A stretch of 64,000 bases of DNA, taken from contig JAXIVH010000008.1 in the NCBI GenBank assembly GCA_036785325.1, positions 12,690,582 to 12,754,581 of the forward strand. The letters run 5' to 3'. Positions 1 to 10,199 of the stretch are shown here, in pieces. The position numbers were made by a program, and so were the translations under genes. This DNA comes from Urophycis tenuis. Its lineage: Eukaryota > Chordata > Actinopteri > Gadiformes > Phycidae. The notes under the pieces were generated by a model. It searched no databases. It was not told the origin of the DNA and saw only the letters and a list, made by a program, of their open reading frames with translations. Each line of letters begins with the position of its first letter. The stretch's first letter is position 1.

Positions 1-205
1 ACCTCCTCACCAGCAATCACAGGGGAACAAAGGGTGTCAGTGACGCCATTATCTGGCCACTCCAGCCCAGGCGGCCATTAAAGGGCCTCAACGGTGAGGG
101 AGAAGGCCTGGCTTGGCAGCGCTACAATGGACACTGACCATGGGCCCGTTTCATTTCATGCCAGCAGTAGCGGGCCGGGCAGAGAGGTAGCTGACTGTGG
201 ACGGA

Positions 206-246
206 GGTGGGGGTGGTGGGGGTGGTGGTGGTGGTGGTGGTGGTGT
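206..246. repeat. GGT/GGGT-rich simple repeat
   Basis: A G-rich run of GGT triplets with GGGGGT variants. It lies in presumed sulf2 intron 1 sequence and codes for nothing. Confidence 0.8.
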
Positions 247-304
247 GGGGTGCTTTCCAGAAGGGCCAGTTGTTTTGGTGCAAGAGGCGGCAATAGGATG
301 AGCT

Positions 305-436
<132 letters not shown>

Positions 437-659
437 TAAATGCCGCTGACAAAAACACTCTCACAACAAACACCCCGAGCCTGTCCCAGACCCAGCCCCT
501 CTGTCTCGGGGTCCATGGCCCCTCTCTCCCCCTTTCCTCACCCCCCAAACGGGCTGCCCACACACAAACAGTCTGTGTGCACATGAAACCCCACACATGA
601 AACATGCGCGCACATGAAAAGGGAAACACATCAACACAGATACACATAAACACTTAAAA

Positions 660-661
<2 letters not shown>

Positions 662-698
<37 letters not shown>
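662..698. repeat. (CA)n microsatellite
   Basis: A CA run followed to about 830 by degenerate ACACA/GATACACA sequence. Confidence 0.9.
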
Positions 699-1333
699 AC
701 ACAGATGACATAAACACTTGAGAGCCATAGACATAGATACACATACACATTTAAACACATAGACACAAACACTTGACACATTCACACAGACACAGATAAA
801 CAATGACAGATAAACACGTGTGGACATAAACACTTTGATACATACACTAAGCTTGGGCTGTGTGGGGGTATTACGGTACACCAGGGTTTTTAGAAATCCC
901 AAAGGTATGATTTATAGCATTGCCAATACTGTGTGGCAATTTGAGTCTGGTGTGGTGCGTTACTCATACAGACTGTATATAATACAGGTTAAACTGACTT
1001 TTGATATTTGTAGATTGGTGGAAACTATTGCAGAGTATCCTTTTATTTTTGTATTTGTATTTTTTTTAGGTATTTCTTGCATCCATAGCCACCGCCACCT
1101 GCAAATCATTTCAGTTCAGCCCACTGATGTGTCAGCATCCACCACGGCAACAAGTGTGCCGGGTCCTCCAGCGAGATGCTGTGGAAGAAGGCCCCTTATT
1201 TCCCATGTGTTCGTTATTATATGGACCATACGTCTTTAAATCCCGCAAGACTTGACTAAGTAGGCTAATTGCATATGAGACAGGCATCATTGTAGGCTAG
1301 GCATTGTCATGCACACTAAAATGATGTCCAGTA

Positions 1334-1443
1334 TATCACCAGCAGCTCAGCTGTAATGTATTATATATATAGCAGCTCAGCAGCCCAGCTTTAATGTATA
1401 TATATATATACATCAAAGCTTTAAAGCTGAGCTACTGGTGATA
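1334..1443. repeat. Inverted-repeat (foldback) element
   Basis: Nineteen bases at 1334-1352 (TATCACCAGCAGCTCAGCT) reappear as their reverse complement at 1425-1443 with one mismatch. The inner part is TA-rich and holds a second partial copy of the AGCAGCTCAG motif. The 110-bp structure could extrude as a cruciform or be a small MITE remnant. No target duplication was identified. Confidence 0.6.
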
Positions 1444-1517
1444 AAAAGTGTTTACTGCATACTCTATACAGTCAGGAAGGTATGAAGGTGTGAAAAAATA
1501 GATACCACCCAAGCGCA

Positions 1518-1560
1518 CCAATAACACTTCGACACAGATACACAAACACACAGATACACA

Positions 1561-1608
<48 letters not shown>

Positions 1609-1809
1609 GACACACATGAGACACACAGAGCACAGGGATACACACACAAACACACAGACACAGATACACACACACACACACACACAGTTACACATGACAC
1701 ACACCGAGACACAGGCACAGACACACAAACACACAGATACACATGACACACACAGAGACACAGGGATACACACAAACACACAGACACACTTACACACACA
1801 CACACACAG

Positions 1810-1844
<35 letters not shown>

Positions 1845-1960
1845 CACACAAACACACACACACTTACACACACACAGATACACAAACACACAGACACACA
1901 AACATACAGACACATAAAACACACAGATACACATGACAAACACACAGACACAGTTACACA
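1518..1960. repeat. Long compound (CA)n / ACACAGATACACA repeat
   Basis: About 440 bp of CA dinucleotides mixed with ACACAGATACACA and ATGACACACACAGAGACA units. It abuts the splice donor of the sulf2 exon, leaving only about 20 bp of ordinary intron. Long His-Thr or Cys-Val reading frames here are artefacts of the repeat. Confidence 0.95.
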
Positions 1961-1981
1961 CAGACGCAGGGCGCCCCTCAC

Positions 1982-2180
1982 CCAGCTCTATGTCCTGATC
2001 GTCGGTTAGGATGAGGATGATGTTGGGCCGGACGTTGCGGAAGTGGCGGTCCCTCTGGGGGCGGGACCTCAGCCGGGAGGCCGACAGGTACCCGGAGCCC
2101 TCGCTCGGCGGGACCACCCCCGACAGGACCAGCAGGAGAGCCAGGAGGAGGAGCGGGGCACCCTGCCCCCGGCCGGCCAT
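1982..2180 (-). CDS. sulf2: Extracellular sulfatase Sulf2, first coding exon (partial gene)
   Basis: The exon encodes 66 residues plus one base: a hydrophobic leader (about residues 8-24, Leu-rich), a basic stretch, then RPNIILILTDDQDIELG. That last block is the start of the sulfatase fold, and its paired Asp residues belong to the metal site in this family. Sulf enzymes are secreted or cell-surface 6-O-endosulfatases that trim heparan sulfate and so tune Wnt, FGF and BMP signalling. The ATG at 2180-2178 is chosen because it directly precedes the leader. The exon ends at a GTGAGG donor (1981-1980) in phase 1, where SULF1/2 split the Gly codon. A possible 5' border is an acceptor ending at 2268. 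Sulf2 is preferred over Sulf1 because ncoa3 is close by, as in other vertebrates. The rest of the gene lies beyond the left edge. Confidence 0.85.
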
Positions 2181-2825
2181 CGCTCCCTGTCCCGCGGGCA
2201 CCTCCTCCCTCGCGGGTCCCTCTTCAGTTCACCCCCGGAGCTCCTTTCACCCCTGCCTGCAGGAGCGCTGCAGAGCGACAGGATGTTTTAGGTTCAGGCT
2301 CAGGTTCAGGAGGAGGAGTCAAGGTCACAGCGCAGCAGGAAACGGTATTCAGGGGTTAGAAACGAGGACTGCGGTCGTACTGGGTTCCGCCCCTCATGTC
2401 TCCTTCTGGCAGCAACACACCTGACTCTAGAACAGTCAACGGCGATGAAATCAGACATCCAATGAGTCGGAAACCCGCGCGACGTTGCTGAGGGAAAGAG
2501 GCGTCTGCTGAATGACTAAATAGTAATAATGAATAAACACAAGTGTGTACAGAGTCAGCAAGCATGTCTCCGGGCTTCAGGAAACAACAACACATGTTTT
2601 TGTAATCATGTGACACATATACAAACATAAAATGGGCATGCACCCACACACACACACACACACACACATGCACGCAAAGCAAAGCAAATCCCCTACTGAG
2701 CTGAAAGATGGACTATTACATATTTAATTTAATCTTTATTGAGATTACAAATGTATCTTTTGCAAGAGTGTACTGGGAGAAGAACAGTTATAGGAAGCCT
2801 CTCTCTCTCTCTCTCTCTCGCTCAT

Positions 2826-2834
2826 TGACACACG

Positions 2835-2869
<35 letters not shown>

Positions 2870-2899
2870 ACACAACACACACGCACACACCACACACAT

Positions 2900-2931
<32 letters not shown>

Positions 2932-3016
2932 ACACAACACACACGCACACACACACACATACACGCACACACACACCACACACGCACACACACACAACAC
3001 ACACACACACACCACA

Positions 3017-3066
<50 letters not shown>

Positions 3067-3136
3067 CACACACACACACACACACAAAACACACACACAC
3101 ACAACACACACACACACACACAACACACACACACAC

Positions 3137-3199
<63 letters not shown>

Positions 3200-3200
3200 C
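2826..3200. repeat. Long (CA)n microsatellite
   Basis: About 375 bp of CA repeat broken by CACACCACA and CACACAACACA variants, preceded by a short CT run (2801-2820). It lies 5' of the sulf2 coding exon, between sulf2 and id1. Confidence 0.95.
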
Positions 3201-3697
3201 ACTCACAGGCCTTGCAGAGAGCCATTAGGGCCTCCCCCCCGTCCAGGCTGAGCTCAGCTTGTTAATCAATCATTAATGATGCATTAGAGCGGTGTCATCG
3301 CTCGGTGTAATGATCACTGGTGATGTGCACATGGCTGCAAGGCTGGAGCTAATGGGGTCTGGCCCACGGCCAGAGTGTACACACACACACACACACATAT
3401 ATACAGTATATATAGACACACATAGAAACACACACTGCGTGATTAGAACAGGGTATTTGGTTGAAGCAGAGGTCAGAGGTGAAAGAGGGCGAGAGAGAGG
3501 AGGAGGAGGAGGAGGAAGGTGAGTAAATGTGATTTTCTATGTCCTTCTATGTTGTTCTATGTTGTTTTGTGCCTCATCGTGTTGTTCAGTGTTATTGTAT
3601 GTAGCTCTGTGTTGCTCAGTGATGTTCTACGGCATTCTACGCTGTTTTCTACCAATGCACACTGTTGTATGTTATTATACATTGCTCTGTGTTGTTC

Positions 3698-3897
3698 NNN
3701 NNNNNNNNNNNNNNNNNNNNNNNNNNNNNNNNNNNNNNNNNNNNNNNNNNNNNNNNNNNNNNNNNNNNNNNNNNNNNNNNNNNNNNNNNNNNNNNNNNNN
3801 NNNNNNNNNNNNNNNNNNNNNNNNNNNNNNNNNNNNNNNNNNNNNNNNNNNNNNNNNNNNNNNNNNNNNNNNNNNNNNNNNNNNNNNNNNNNNNNNN
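3698..3897. other. Assembly gap (200 N)
   Basis: Exactly 200 N, the same length as the other gap in the window, so probably a placeholder of unknown real size. The left flank is a degenerate TGTTGTTCTATGTTG-type repeat and the right flank leads into a TG run, so repeat collapse is the likely cause. Confidence 0.95.
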
Positions 3898-3956
3898 ATG
3901 CAGTGGAGGAGATTGGATGGTTCTTGAGGTGGTTGTGGAGGGGGGGCTCTGATTAG

Positions 3957-3957
3957 A

Positions 3958-3988
<31 letters not shown>

Positions 3989-4260
3989 GGAGGGGGGGGG
4001 GGGGGCTTTGCCACTCCTGTCTGTTAAAATCAGGAGCTAATGTGTTTCACTTTTCCTCACCCTCCTCTCTGCCTTCCTTCACTCCCCCCTTTCGCTATCC
4101 TCCCTCTCTGCCCCCTCTCTGCCTCTCTGTGCCTCCCTCTCTCTTTCCCTCAACTCTCTCCCCTCCCTCCCTACCTCTCTCTCTCTCCTCTCTCTCTCTC
4201 CTCCCTCCCTCCTCTCTCTCCATCTCCCTCTCTCTCTCCCCTCTCTCTCCCTCTCACCGT
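3957..4260. repeat. (TG)n, poly-G and a long pyrimidine tract
   Basis: A TG run (3957-3984), a G run (about 3991-4004), and a pyrimidine-rich CT/CCT tract from about 4050 to 4258. No gene seen. From here to 5200 the sequence is mainly AT-rich with GTT (4615-4655) and TA (4784-4805) repeats. Confidence 0.85.
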
Positions 4261-5210
4261 TGCCTTGATGTGCGGTAAACAGGGTAAAAGGGCCCAGCTG
4301 TGTAGAGTTATTGTTGGTGTCAGTAGGAAGTGCTGATAGCTTTTGCAGCTGAACAAAAGCTGGATGAGGGGGAGTGGGGGGGGGCTCCAGACACTGTGGC
4401 TCCAGGCCTAGATTCTCTCCCACAATCCCTGCACTGCGCTCCCATTGTTCTGCCCTCCGCCACCCCCCCCTCTGCCCCGTCAGCTGCAACCTAGGACAGA
4501 GGGCAAAAAAGAAAGAAGGAGGAAAAAAAAGAAACTTAGCCTAAAAGGGCTTTTTTACAGGCTACTGAAACTGAAGTCTGAAGTAGTTATGTTTGGCTAC
4601 AAGGGTACTATACTGAAGTTGTTGTTGTTGTTGTACTTGTTGTTGTTGTTGTTGTTTTGCACTCAGATTCTATGGTGGATTCATTATAACTAAAATAATG
4701 CAAAAAACAGGTATTAGCAATAATTATCTTTTTTCTGGATTTAAGTAATTGTTCCAGTACATTTTTAAACTTTTATATCACTATATATATATATATATAT
4801 ATATAACTTTATTTGTCTCAGCATCTGTGTGTTACGTTATTTTTGTTTGTTTTATTTAATGTATAATTATAACCACTCTTGAAAAGTATAATTTACAGAA
4901 GGTCTACTATAGTCTACATGACAAATAACAAGGAATACATTTTTTCCCATCTGTGTAAAAAGCGGGACATTCCTACACAGCTTGCCTTCAAAGCTCGCTC
5001 CCTCCCTCTTCGCATTTCCCTATTCTTTGCTTTAAGGACACTGTTCGAGTTTAGACGGTGACAATGGCCGTTTGCAGGTGCGCGGGGGCGGTAATCGCAT
5101 CAGAGTGATTTAAGGTGATAAAATGAATGATGATCTCCGAGGCCAGATTGTTCTCAGGGTTTTACGCGCAAACGCAGGTGAATGGGGGGGAGTGCGAGCC
5201 TCTTGTTTGA

Positions 5211-5295
5211 GGTCTCCATGGAGACCGCCCGCGCGGGCGCCAGGCTGACAGGCGTCAAGGCTCGAATGAATGGGTGACGTCACCGCGCTGGCGCC
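5211..5295 (+). promoter_or_regulatory. Distal BMP-response-type enhancer of id1 (GGCGCC, SMAD boxes, X-box, CRE)
   Basis: A compact GC-rich block about 1 kb upstream of the id1 start site. In order it holds a perfect 16-bp palindrome at 5211-5226 (GGTCTCCATGGAGACC) that contains two GTCT/AGAC SMAD boxes and fits the RFX X-box consensus RYYNYYATRRNRAC; GGCGCC at 5236-5241 followed by AGGCTGACAG and GGCGTC; a full CRE TGACGTCA at 5275-5282; and a second GGCGCC at 5290-5295. From memory, the mammalian Id1 BMP-response element has the same GGCGCC, CTGACAG and GTCT arrangement about 1 kb upstream of its start site. Conservation of function is inferred. Confidence 0.7.
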
Positions 5296-5730
5296 TGCCA
5301 GTCTGCTCCGGCTTGTTTGGACAATCTGCGAGAAGATTCAGAACAGAGCGATGCAATTTCAGCGGTGCACACAGGGGCCTTGCACACCACGGAGAACATG
5401 TGAAGGAATCCGCCAAGTCGCTCACAGGGATTTCCTTCACCAGAGGAAAAAGGAAAGTCTGTGCAAAAAGTATAGCTCGTATAAAAGAGAAGCTTTGAAT
5501 AATAAATAAATAAATAAAACCTGGACAACTCAGTACTGCTCGTATGCGGACAACTTTTGCACACTTTTTTTTCGCAATCTTCCCCCCGTTCGCCCCTATC
5601 TTTGCAATTCTATACTTTGCTTTGATTTCTTATCTCGTGATTCCATACCAGTCTGCATTCCAGCGGTCTCAAAGCACACAAATAAGAATACGTGTAAACA
5701 GAGAGCTAAAGTTGATCCCAAACAAAACTC

Positions 5731-5738
5731 TGACGTCA
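5731..5738 (+). promoter_or_regulatory. CRE-like site TGACGTCA
   Basis: A perfect palindromic cAMP-response element sequence about 0.5 kb upstream of the id1 TATA box. Factor binding is inferred. Confidence 0.45.
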
Positions 5739-6106
5739 GTTAGAATATAAAAACACATAACACCTGATAAACCTCCAGCCAGATAATACACACAACTATT
5801 CGTTTTTTATTGTGCATTCATTGGCACTCACAACATCTGTAGCATACCCACCACGATGGTGAGAAGCACCGTGGTGGTAATTATAATCAACTATTCATTC
5901 TATTCATCCCTTCCCCATCCCACACGCATTCTCACAGTTCATAGGCATTCGCCACCCCTTGAATGTCCCCAGGCAATCTACACCTGCAGAGTCCCCCGGA
6001 CACGGGACAGCTGGATTCCCACATATTACCCGTAAAAGACACACATTTGTTTCCATTTGTAACGCCATCCCTCAAACAGATTGTAAATCCCGATAACCAG
6101 GCAACC

Positions 6107-6230
6107 GGCGCCATTGGCTGGGAGCAATATTGTGGGTCGACCCGCCAATACAAACCTCGGCGCCCCATTGGTCCGCTACTCTGAGACGGTCCACGTTGAG
6201 GAACGCCCACCGAGCTCAGTCCAGTATAAA
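6107..6230 (+). promoter_or_regulatory. id1 core promoter
   Basis: A TATAAA box at 6225-6230 lies about 180 bp before the start codon. Upstream are two GGCGCC sites (6107-6112 and 6159-6164), each followed closely by an inverted CCAAT box (ATTGG at 6113-6117 and 6167-6171), a direct CCAAT at 6145-6149, and an AGAC SMAD-type box near 6184. The paired GGCGCC plus CCAAT layout suggests a small duplication. Transcription should start near 6255. Confidence 0.75.
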
Positions 6231-6406
6231 GCTGGGTTGGTTCACCCATGTGGATGTTGCAAACTGTCAACATTGCCGTGCTTTAACTCTTGAGCTGAAA
6301 CTGAATTACCTTTGACCACGAAACTTCTCTCGACTTTTTTTTTATGTACAATCATCGTACCTCGTTTTTCTTGGAAACTACATCTCCCAGCCAAGCAGCA
6401 GTCAAC

Positions 6407-7014
6407 ATGAAAGTAGTCGGATCTACGTGCGCACTGAAGAGCAAGGTCGGCGGCGAGGACATGGTGCGGTGCCTGTCCGACCAGAGTCTGGCCATCTCCA
6501 AGATGTCCAAGATCCCGCTGCTGGACGAGCAGATGAGCGTCTTCCTGCAGGACATGAACAGCTGCTACAGCAAGCTGAAGGAGCTCGTGCCCACCCTGCC
6601 CACCAACAAGAAGGCCAGCAAGGTGGAGATCCTGCAGCACGTCATCGACTACATCTGGGACCTGCAGGTCGAGCTGGACGAGCCCGAGAAGAGTCGTCAG
6701 GTCGGCGGGCTGCCCCGTACGCCGTTGACCACCCTAAACGCGGAACTCGCCAGCATTTCAGTCGAGGTAAATATTGTTCTGAGCCCTGTGACGGACCACA
6801 GTCTGTGTCGTTCACTTTGTGTCATGGTTGCATCGTGTATCGGTAGATGGATGTCAATGATGTCAAGCCATCGGGCGTCGCGATGTGCGCGCGTCCATGT
6901 GCGTTCTGCTTTGGTTGTGGACGTGTTATTAACGTGTTATTGACGTGTTGTTTTTCCTCCTCCTTTTCCTCTCAACAGAATGGCTGCTCGGACGACCGAA
7001 TCATGTGCCGCTAG
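6407..7014 (+). CDS. id1: DNA-binding protein inhibitor ID-1
   Basis: Two coding exons, 6407-6766 and 6979-7014, join in phase 0 (donor GTAAAT, acceptor CAACAG) to give 131 residues. The helix-loop-helix spans about residues 45-88, including YSKLKELVPTLPTNKKASKV and VEILQHVIDYIWDLQ, with no basic region before it. ID proteins therefore trap E-proteins in dimers that cannot bind DNA; they act downstream of BMP in the nucleus. RTPLTTLN (104-111) matches the destruction-box type known from ID2. The tail ends DDRIMCR, close to the ID1 ending DDRILCR, and the N-terminus MKVVGSTCALKS is typical of fish Id1. An in-frame ATG at 6344 lies in the 5' UTR and lacks family similarity. This is a complete, apparently functional gene. 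Confidence 0.96.
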
Positions 7015-7510
7015 AAAAAAAAACCTAAACACAACCGAGCATCGTCTCAGCATTCCGAAAAGAAGCGAGCACAGTGAAGAACGAACAAGGATGCCCGACG
7101 TGATCGCGATGAACCACGTCCAAAACAACCTTGAACAGCTTAGTAGGGACGTTTGAATAGCCCACGCTAGAAAGTATACTCCGTGGACGCTGTCCCGAGG
7201 GCCCCTCCATTCGTCAGGGGTGGACGGAGAAGAGAGTGGGGGTCCCGATAGACTGGGTTGGCCCCCGGACACCATGGCGGTTTATAGGCTGTACCGGAGC
7301 AACTTGTTGCTTGTAGAGTTGCAGAAGAGAAGTCTAAAAAAAGTTACTGTTACGTTTTTGTATCCTGTAAATCTGTTTTTTTAATGAAAAATCATGCTCA
7401 GAATTCTGAGCGACAAATTGTATTGTATATTACAATGTCACAGTATGTGAAAAAAAGATATTGTTTCTTGCAATGTATGTTATTGGTGTTTTTATTAAAA
7501 CAAGACAATT
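7015..7510 (+). terminator. id1 3' UTR with probable poly(A) signal
   Basis: AT-rich sequence after the stop codon ends with ATTAAA at 7494-7499, a common variant poly(A) signal. No upstream AATAAA was seen in the 3' UTR, so this is the best candidate for the transcript end. Confidence 0.5.
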
Positions 7511-7566
7511 ATTTTTTATCAAGAATACTTGAGTCCATTTTTTCTTGGAGCATAAGAGTCCAAATA

Positions 7567-7608
7567 CAAAATCACAGGGGGTGGGGGGGGGGGGGGGGGG
7601 GGGGGGGG
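7567..7608. repeat. Poly-G run
   Basis: About 40 bp of nearly pure G just 3' of id1. It could form a quadruplex and is prone to sequencing error. Confidence 0.85.
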
Positions 7609-8007
7609 AGCATAACTAACTTCATTTAAGATCAATCTTATAGGCATTTATAGGCCCACACATACACTATAGGCCTACATAATCTTGCAGGGGTTAAGCA
7701 TAGGCCTGTTGTGCACGAGGCTGTAAATCTGTATTTCTGCATCACAGTGGTAGAATCCCGTGAGGAACAAACTAGGCTCTGGCTCAGGAACATCTCAATA
7801 GGACCATGAAGGCGATTCAAATGTTACCCCATGTCACGCGAAACCAAAGCGCGATGTCCCTGCGCACACACAGAGTGACTCGTTCCTTGTTAAATTGCTC
7901 ATTTGTATTTGTATGGCTCGTTAGCGTATCGCATTGCAAGCGACATTCACACTTTTAATTTGTTTGGTTCGAGGGGGCCTAAAGGAAAAGCGGCCCAAAA
8001 ATTATCT

Positions 8008-8011
<4 letters not shown>

Positions 8012-8084
<73 letters not shown>
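8012..8084. repeat. (CA)n microsatellite
   Basis: About 36 uninterrupted CA units. Shorter GT runs follow at 8472-8490 and 8519-8550. No gene is visible between 7.6 and 10.2 kb. Confidence 0.95.
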
Positions 8085-9589
8085 GGGCATTTTTTTATTC
8101 GTATCTCTTAACCAATTGCTTGCAACCGTACCCCTCGTGACCTCTATTTCAATATGTGAATAATTAAGGCACGTCCATTATGAGAGCTATAATGGCTTTA
8201 ACATTTCGCCAAATACATGATGTCAGCTAAATTCCAATAAACGTCCTAATAAAACGTAAATAAAAAAATGGTGTTTCGATAGGAGGTTCGCCTAAATCAG
8301 ACCCTCAACTACATTAAAAGTTTCGCCTTTCGGTGGGGCACGGGTTAAAACGGGCTTTGGAAAAAGCCAATTCGTTATAAGATTTATTCAGTCTCCCTGG
8401 TGCAATGTTTTTCCCATTTCCCTGCGGTGCGATGCGCACAGCTGCAGCCCCGGCGTCCCGAGGCCCGGCCAGTGTGTGTGTGTGTGTGTGTACGTGTGAG
8501 CGTGAGGCGCGCGCGCGTGGTGTGTGTGTGTGTGTGATTGTGTTTGTGTGATAGCTTTGTGCCAAGGGCAGGGGAGGGCGGCGGGCCCCAGACTGAGCGG
8601 CGCCTCGGCACACCTGGGGAACTTCAGGTTAAATAGCTCCACATTCCTCAACACACAGCTGATTGAAACATTAACAAACAGTAATCCACCAGCCAGGCCG
8701 CAGATGGGCCGGGAAGCCTGCCAACAGAGAGACTCTCCTCTCCTGTTATATATTCCCACAGTACAGTAGTTATAAAGTCTGCTATTAATATACACTTTTT
8801 CTCCATCTCTTTCGGGTTTTTTTTTTTTTTTTTTTTAAGTGGCAACTGAAAAAAAAAGTTACTGGAAATTGTGCGTTTCAATGTGATTTACTTACGTGCT
8901 TTTGGATGTGTTTTGTATCCTATGGTGGAATTGTTTTTTTTAATACCCTTGAATGTTAGCATATTTAAATTTTAAATCAAATATATATTTTGCATGTTAT
9001 ATGTTAAAAAGTATCTTCTAAATAAAATCATCTAGCCTACAAAAAGTGATATGTGAATGTCTTTCACAGTAGACAAGGCTGTTTTGTCTATCTAATACAT
9101 TCAATTTATGTCTAGTATCTTAGTAGGTCTATCTATGTATTATGTAGGCCTAGTCCAAAGTTAAAACACAAGCTGTTGAACATTTTTGTTTGGAGCGCCC
9201 CCTTGCGACTGTATGTGGACTTGCAATCCTACTTTGGCACGTAGCTCGACATGGGTGGGGAAAAAACTCACAAGTAGACAACAGCGCAACCCTCCGACTA
9301 CAATGTGACATTACCCTACACACGTGTTTATTAGAGTCGTCTCTACGAGTGGCCAAGGCCAGCCCTAATTAAACAAATATAACGTTATTAATAACAGATC
9401 CCTATGACATTATTTATAACACAAGTATGGCATTAATATTTAAATACCATGGAATACATCGATCATACTGATCGAATATTTAGTTCCTCATATTTAGTTA
9501 CAAGGTTAAGTGTTATTTTTATGTAGGCACACATTTTTTTTTAAATTATTGGAGTGAGCAAGATTGTAGAAAGTGTAAGTTAGTGGCTT

Positions 9590-9965
9590 AAAACCAGACC
9601 AACTGCACAAGTTAGTGGATTAAACAACTCACCAATTCACCAAGTTAATGGCTTAAAACTAGATCAACTGCACAAGTTAGTGGTTTAAAGAACTCACCAG
9701 CTCACCAAGTTAATGGTTTAAAACTAGATTATCAGGGGCGGCAATAGCTCAGTGGATAGAACGGGTGGACGGGGTAGTGGGTAGTCCACTATTCATAGGG
9801 CCGGCGGTTCGATCCCCACCTCCAACTGTCCACATGTCGAACCCCACAAATGTACTGATTGTAAGTCGCTTTGGACAAATGCCCCTTTAACTGCATAAGT
9901 TAGTGGTTTAAACAACTCACCAAGTTAATGTTTTATAACTAGATAAACTCCCAGAGTTAGTGGAT
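9590..9965. repeat. Degenerate tandem repeat (about 70 bp unit) interrupted by a SINE
   Basis: The block 'AAGTTAGTGGTTTAAA ... AACTCACCA ... CAAGTTAATGGTTTAAAACTAGAT ... CAACTGCA' recurs at about 9590, 9645, 9675 and 9895, with half-units alternating GTTAGTGG and GTTAATGG. The array is split by a SINE at 9735-9886, so the array came first. Confidence 0.7.
9735..9886 (+). mobile_element. tRNA-derived SINE
   Basis: It has a Pol III A-box-like TAGCTCAGTGG (9745-9755) and B-box GGTTCGATCCC (9806-9816) about 50 bp apart, as in a tRNA head. A tail with TGTACTGATTGTAAGTCGCTTTGGACAAA follows, which is the common teleost SINE core. The head lacks a plausible acceptor stem, so it is not a tRNA gene. 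It is inserted inside a tandem repeat. Confidence 0.85.
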
Positions 9966-10199
9966 TATTCTAGATCATCATGTTTCCTCTTCATTATGGT
10001 GATTTATTGTGTATTCTTAGGAAATCAAGACATTGACTGTGTCATAGATACGTCGTGTATAGTCGTGTGCCCAGATAATGTTAAGTATATTGTGATACAT
10101 AATTGTTATTGTTTAAATGTCCTCATGCTGATTGCACACAGCCCAATTCAAGACAAAAAGTGATAAAAAAAACACAAAGAGACAATATTGTTTAAATAA

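Noticed and set aside
1464..1863. Long Cys/Val- or His/Thr-rich reading frames across CA repeats (also 2745-3265)
   Set aside because: A dinucleotide repeat is open in several frames by nature; composition is purely two-residue alternation with no family similarity.
2199..2201. Upstream GTG start giving a longer sulf2 leader
   Set aside because: Vertebrate genes seldom start at GTG, and an ATG lies seven codons downstream directly before the signal peptide.
2011..2424. 137-codon plus-strand frame over the sulf2 exon
   Set aside because: Shadow of the minus-strand signal-peptide exon; Arg/Ser-rich with no family features.
6344..6406. Upstream in-frame ATG extending id1 by 21 residues
   Set aside because: The extension has no similarity to ID proteins; MKVVG at 6407 matches the family start.
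9735..9820. A functional tRNA gene
   Set aside because: A and B boxes are present but no acceptor stem or tRNA fold, and it is fused to the SINE tail; a SINE fits better.
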